Shown here: positions 61,534 through 64,000 of the stretch, one piece after another
How positions within the stretch are numbered: position 1 is the stretch's first letter
Layout of the letters: the number at the start of each line of letters is the position of its first letter
From: Hymenobacter algoricola
GTDB lineage: Bacteria > Bacteroidota > Bacteroidia > Cytophagales > Hymenobacteraceae
Assembly (NCBI RefSeq): GCF_039539525.1
Contig: NZ_BAABDH010000035.1
Span: forward strand, 1-64,000
Reading direction: 5' to 3'
Length of the DNA: 64,000 nt
Position numbers and translations under genes: made by a program
Notes under the pieces: model-generated
Database searches by the model: none
Told to the model about the DNA's origin: nothing
Seen by the model: the letters and a program-made list of their open reading frames with translations, nothing else

Positions 61534-62358
61534 TTAGAGCAAGTGCTTAAGGGAACACTTTTTCGCCCTACGAATCAAGATACCCCTTTCGAGGTAGCGA
61601 AAATTACCCGTAAAATCTTGGAAGGAAGTGGCTCCGCCTTCAGAGCCCACCCGTTTTGCTTCCTCGTTAATAGTCAGCTTGCCAATACACTCGAATTTAG
61701 TGGCGCATGCCAGAAGGTCCTTATGACTGATGCAATTAGCGGCAAAGCCAATTCGCGGGCTTTGCGAACCGGGTATAGCAGGATGGCCCAACAGACTGCC
61801 GCTCAAGACTTGCTGCATAGTGGGCTTAATGACGCCAGTACAGCTGTGCAAGATGAAGCAGTATACGCAGCGGCCCCGGCTCTGCGATATGCGCAACAGG
61901 ATGGTGATGCAGTCAATGCCATCGGGGATAAGCTGGAAAGTCAGCACGTCGCCTTCCTCAAAGACCAGCTTCTTTTGCGGCTGATGTGACTTGCGCCGCC
62001 GAATCCTGAGGTTGGGCTGATTGATATTTTTCCAGAACCGGTCAAGCACCTGCTGCCTTCTGCGGCCCTCAATCGGGCTGCCATCTTCCTCCGTTAGGTA
62101 TCTGACAAAAGCGCCGCGTTGAATAGCGCGTTCAACCTGCGCCAATACCTGCGGGCTAAGCTCCCCGATTTCCCGGAGGGCCAGGGCGTAAGCGGTAATG
62201 AAAATCTCGTCGTCGAAGTCGTCATTACCGGCTTGCAGCTGCTCAATGGTGGCTTTTAGTTCGTCCAGCGGTCTGCCGGCATCATATAGCTCCATGAACG
62301 TGTAGTACACATCATGCGCCAGGTCACCGTCAATAATCTTGATGCCGTCGGTAGCCAT
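61534..62358 (-). CDS. Unknown protein, DUF4259-like N-terminus, possible Imm26-like segment
   Basis: 274 residues from the ATG at 62358. The N-terminal part (GIKIIDGDLAHDVYYTFMELYDAG, then DDEIFITAYALALREIGEL) follows the pattern of DUF4259-type proteins (G.. D.D.A.D....). A charged linker (RIRRRKSHQPQKK) leads to FEEGDVLTFQLIPDG, which resembles the Imm26 immunity fold. The C-terminal hundred residues are Cys-rich and match nothing I recognise. The gene is clearly more AT-rich than its neighbours and lies beside a transposase, so horizontal gain is likely. Both domain guesses are weak. Confidence 0.6.
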   Translation of the reverse strand: MATDGIKIIDGDLAHDVYYTFMELYDAGRPLDELKATIEQLQAGNDDFDDEIFITAYALALREIGELSPQVLAQVERAIQRGAFVRYLTEEDGSPIEGRRRQQVLDRFWKNINQPNLRIRRRKSHQPQKKLVFEEGDVLTFQLIPDGIDCITILLRISQSRGRCVYCFILHSCTGVIKPTMQQVLSGSLLGHPAIPGSQSPRIGFAANCISHKDLLACATKFECIGKLTINEEAKRVGSEGGATSFQDFTGNFRYLERGILIRRAKKCSLKHLL

Positions 62359-62584
62359 TGCTTTTGTTGGCAATTTAGGAGTTGCCGGCTGCTTGCCGCC
62401 CTTCCAGATCGGACAGAACGTAGCTAAGGCTGGTTCAGTCCGCTGGCCGGCAAGATAGACGCTTCTCCCCCAACGAAGCTGCCCGGCTTCCGGCCGGAGC
62501 GCCCCGGCGGCACGTGCCGCACGGCTGCCCAAGCGGGAGAAGCTAAAATAATTTGCCCCGGGCGCTTGTGCTGATCAAAAGTAA

Positions 62585-62600
62585 TTAGACATTTGTCTAA
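62585..62600. promoter_or_regulatory. Perfect palindrome, probable operator of the sdpRI-like pair
   Basis: TTAGACA (62585-62591), TT and TGTCTAA (62594-62600) form a perfect 7-2-7 palindrome. It lies 16 bases before the chosen start of the SdpR-type regulator, the expected place for an autorepressor operator. Confidence 0.7.
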
Positions 62601-62616
62601 ACACCGAAACGAAAAA

Positions 62617-62892
62617 TTGAACGCCCTCTTCAAAGCCCTGAACGACCCCACCCGCCGCGCCATGCTGGAGCTGCTGCGGACCCGGCCCCTGACGGCCGGC
62701 GAAATAGCCGACCGGTTTACCATGTCCAAGCCCAGCATTTCCCACCACCTCGACCTGCTCCGCCAGGCCGACCTGGTGACCAGCGAAAAGCAGGGCCAGT
62801 TCGTCACCTACACGCTCAACATGACCGTGTTCGACGAAATCCTGGGCTGGCTGCTGCAGTTTAAAGCCTCCCCCGACAATCCTCCATCCTAG
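62617..62892 (+). CDS. SdpR-family ArsR-type autorepressor
   Basis: 91 residues from the TTG at 62617, chosen because homologues start MN..FKALNDPTRR. The winged helix has LLRTRPLTAGEIADRFTMSKPSISHHLDLLRQADLV, nearly identical in pattern to SdpR (TAG.IA..F..SKPSISHHL..L). No ArsR metal site is present. A GAAAAA stretch precedes the start. An earlier in-frame TTG (62593) falls inside the palindromic operator. It is followed after 18 bases by the SdpI-like gene, so the two form an operon. Confidence 0.88.
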   Translation: MNALFKALNDPTRRAMLELLRTRPLTAGEIADRFTMSKPSISHHLDLLRQADLVTSEKQGQFVTYTLNMTVFDEILGWLLQFKASPDNPPS

Positions 62893-62910
62893 CTGCTTTT
62901 AACTCCTCCC

Positions 62911-63576
62911 ATGAACTCGAAACCTTCCCTCTGGACTATGCTCACGATTGGGGCCCTGCTGGCGGCCCCGGCCTATCTGGCGCTGGTGTGGCCGCAGCTG
63001 CCCGCCCAGATTCCAACCCATTTTGATGCCGCCGGCCAGGCCAACGGCTTCACGGCCAAGGCTGATATCTGGCGCCTGTGCGTGGCGCTGCCGCTCGGCA
63101 CGTTCGTGCTGCTGACCGCCCTGCCTTACCTCGACCCCAAAAAGCGGCTGAACAGCGGCCGCGTGAACTACCAGAAGCTGCGGCTGGCCCTCGTCGCTGG
63201 GATGAGCGGTCTGAGCGCCTACTGCCTCTACGTGAGCCTGCACCCGGGGGCAGCTACCCAGGGCGGCCTGACCATCCTGTTGGGAATGCTGTTCCTGGGG
63301 CTGGGCAACTACCTCACCACCGTGCAGCCCAACTACTTCGTGGTTATCCGCACGCCCTGGACGCTGGAAAGTCCGGTCGTCTGGGCCCGGACCAACCGGC
63401 TGGGCGGCCGCCTGTTTTTCCTGGCCGGGCTGGTGGGCGTGGGGCTGGGCTTCACCACGAAAGCGGAGCTGGGCAACACGATTATGGTGGGCCTGGTGAT
63501 TGGGGCGGCGGCGGCGGCCTGGGCGTATTCTTATTTCGCTTACCGCCAGGAAGTAAGGGCCGCTGAGCTGACGTAG
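62911..63576 (+). CDS. SdpI-family membrane protein
   Basis: 221 residues with about six transmembrane helices. The N-terminal DUF1648 part has LPAQIPTHFDAAGQANGFTAK, and the C-terminal SdpI part has LGLGNYLTTVQPNYFVVIRTPWTLESPVVWARTNRLGGRLFFLAG (the family GN.....PN...GIRTPWTL.....W..TH motif). In Bacillus, SdpI both confers immunity to the SdpC toxin and relays its presence to SdpR. No sdpC-like toxin gene is seen here, so the trigger is unknown. Confidence 0.9.
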   Translation: MNSKPSLWTMLTIGALLAAPAYLALVWPQLPAQIPTHFDAAGQANGFTAKADIWRLCVALPLGTFVLLTALPYLDPKKRLNSGRVNYQKLRLALVAGMSGLSAYCLYVSLHPGAATQGGLTILLGMLFLGLGNYLTTVQPNYFVVIRTPWTLESPVVWARTNRLGGRLFFLAGLVGVGLGFTTKAELGNTIMVGLVIGAAAAAWAYSYFAYRQEVRAAELT

Positions 63577-63597
63577 GCCCGGCCGCAGCAGGGTCGT

Positions 63598-63628
63598 AAG
63601 GCTGCCTCCACCCGGGGGCAGCCTTTTT
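63598..63628. terminator. Terminator after the sdpI-like gene
   Basis: AAGGCTGCC and GGCAGCCTT form a 9-bp stem with further G/C pairs in the loop, followed by TTTTT. It lies 22 bases after the stop. Confidence 0.88.
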
Positions 63629-63758
63629 GGTGGGGTCGGGCCCGGGTCCGGGCCAGCGGGGAATTGGGCAGTCGGCCGGAAATACCTACGTTGCAGCCCG
63701 AACCGACCGGGCCGCCGCGCCGGGCTGGTTTCGGGGTCAAGCGCAATCCGCTGAGCGT

Positions 63759-64000
63759 ATGAGCTGTTCTTTCGTTGTCTGGCTGCGACTGGGAGTGCTG
63801 AGCTGGGTCTTGAGCCTGAGCAGTGGCAGCCACGCCCGGGCCCAGCCGGCGGCGGGGCCCACCTTCCGCACGCTGTCGAGTACCAATGGCCTGTCGGAAA
63901 ACAGCGTGTACTGTCTGGCCCAGGACCGCCGCGGCTTCCTGTGGCTGGGCACCCAGGACGGCCTGAGCCGCTACGACGGCACCGGCTTCCGCATCTTCCG
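63759..64000 (+). CDS. Propeller-type sensor/regulator protein, 5' part only
   Basis: The first 80 codons of a gene cut by the window edge. A signal peptide (VVWLRLGVLSWVLSLSSGSHARAQ) is followed by FRTLSSTNGLSENSVYCLAQDRRGFLWLGTQDGLSRYDG, the first Reg_prop blade found in large hybrid sensor kinases and related T9SS-linked propeller proteins of Bacteroidota. The rest lies beyond 64000, so whether it has a kinase domain is unknown. Confidence 0.8.
   Translation, partial: MSCSFVVWLRLGVLSWVLSLSSGSHARAQPAAGPTFRTLSSTNGLSENSVYCLAQDRRGFLWLGTQDGLSRYDGTGFRIF

Overview
The window is GC-rich, densely coded bacterial chromosome that reads as a member of the Bacteroidota, most likely the Cytophagales and close to Hymenobacter. 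The evidence is three attachment-complex components of the type IX secretion system (T9SS: PorU, PorV, PorZ), T9SS-type C-terminal sorting domains, promoters of the Bacteroidota type (-7 box TAnnTTTG, in a few cases with a TTG 18-21 bases upstream), and few Shine-Dalgarno sites. No prophage, CRISPR array, rRNA or tRNA was seen.

Left third (1-31.9 kb). A minus-strand block carries porU, porV and an M16-like protein without its zinc motif, preceded by pssA and a metallo-beta-lactamase-fold hydrolase. A FAD oxidoreductase and a large TolB-like propeller/barrel protein follow on the plus strand. Next is a cytochrome c maturation cluster, ccmB-ccmC-ccmD-ccmE-ccmF, whose CcmE has the CxxxY haem-binding motif. 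It ends at a 21-bp tandem array that contains the only N of the window. Beyond lie a T9SS cargo protein, a ferredoxin/iscX/kdsC group, a cold-shock gene, a UbiA-type prenyltransferase and two paralogous outer-membrane barrel proteins. A four-gene set (family-2 glycosyltransferase, NodS-like methyltransferase, PIG-L deacetylase, acyl-CoA dehydrogenase-like protein) looks like an uncharacterised pathway and is the best candidate here for an undescribed system.

Middle (32-48.5 kb). purH is followed by the rod-shape and cell-elongation cluster mreB-mreC-mreD-mrdA-rodA. AATTC-rich inverted repeats sit inside and just after this cluster. Two polytopic membrane proteins, a Bacteroidota-type hypothetical protein with a Pro/Ala linker, a second ferredoxin, thymidine kinase, porZ and recO follow.

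Right third (48.5-64 kb). Four FKBP-type prolyl isomerases lie in a row next to a DHH phosphoesterase and ndk, a neighbourhood like that of gldI in gliding bacteria. Then come an NupG-like nucleoside transporter, a small membrane-protein/regulator operon, superoxide dismutase, a TadA-like deaminase with a 15-bp minisatellite just upstream of its start, two secreted proteins, a decayed heptad-repeat gene and aspS. A RAYT transposase gene sits directly behind a perfect 38-bp inverted repeat. The window closes with an AT-richer unknown gene, an SdpR/SdpI pair behind a perfect operator-like palindrome, and the start of a propeller-type sensor protein cut by the window edge.

These genes connect around the cell envelope: T9SS export and sorting, peptidoglycan elongation, cytochrome c maturation in the periplasm, and envelope prolyl isomerases. 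Several kinds of intergenic palindrome and tandem repeat decorate the gaps between them.
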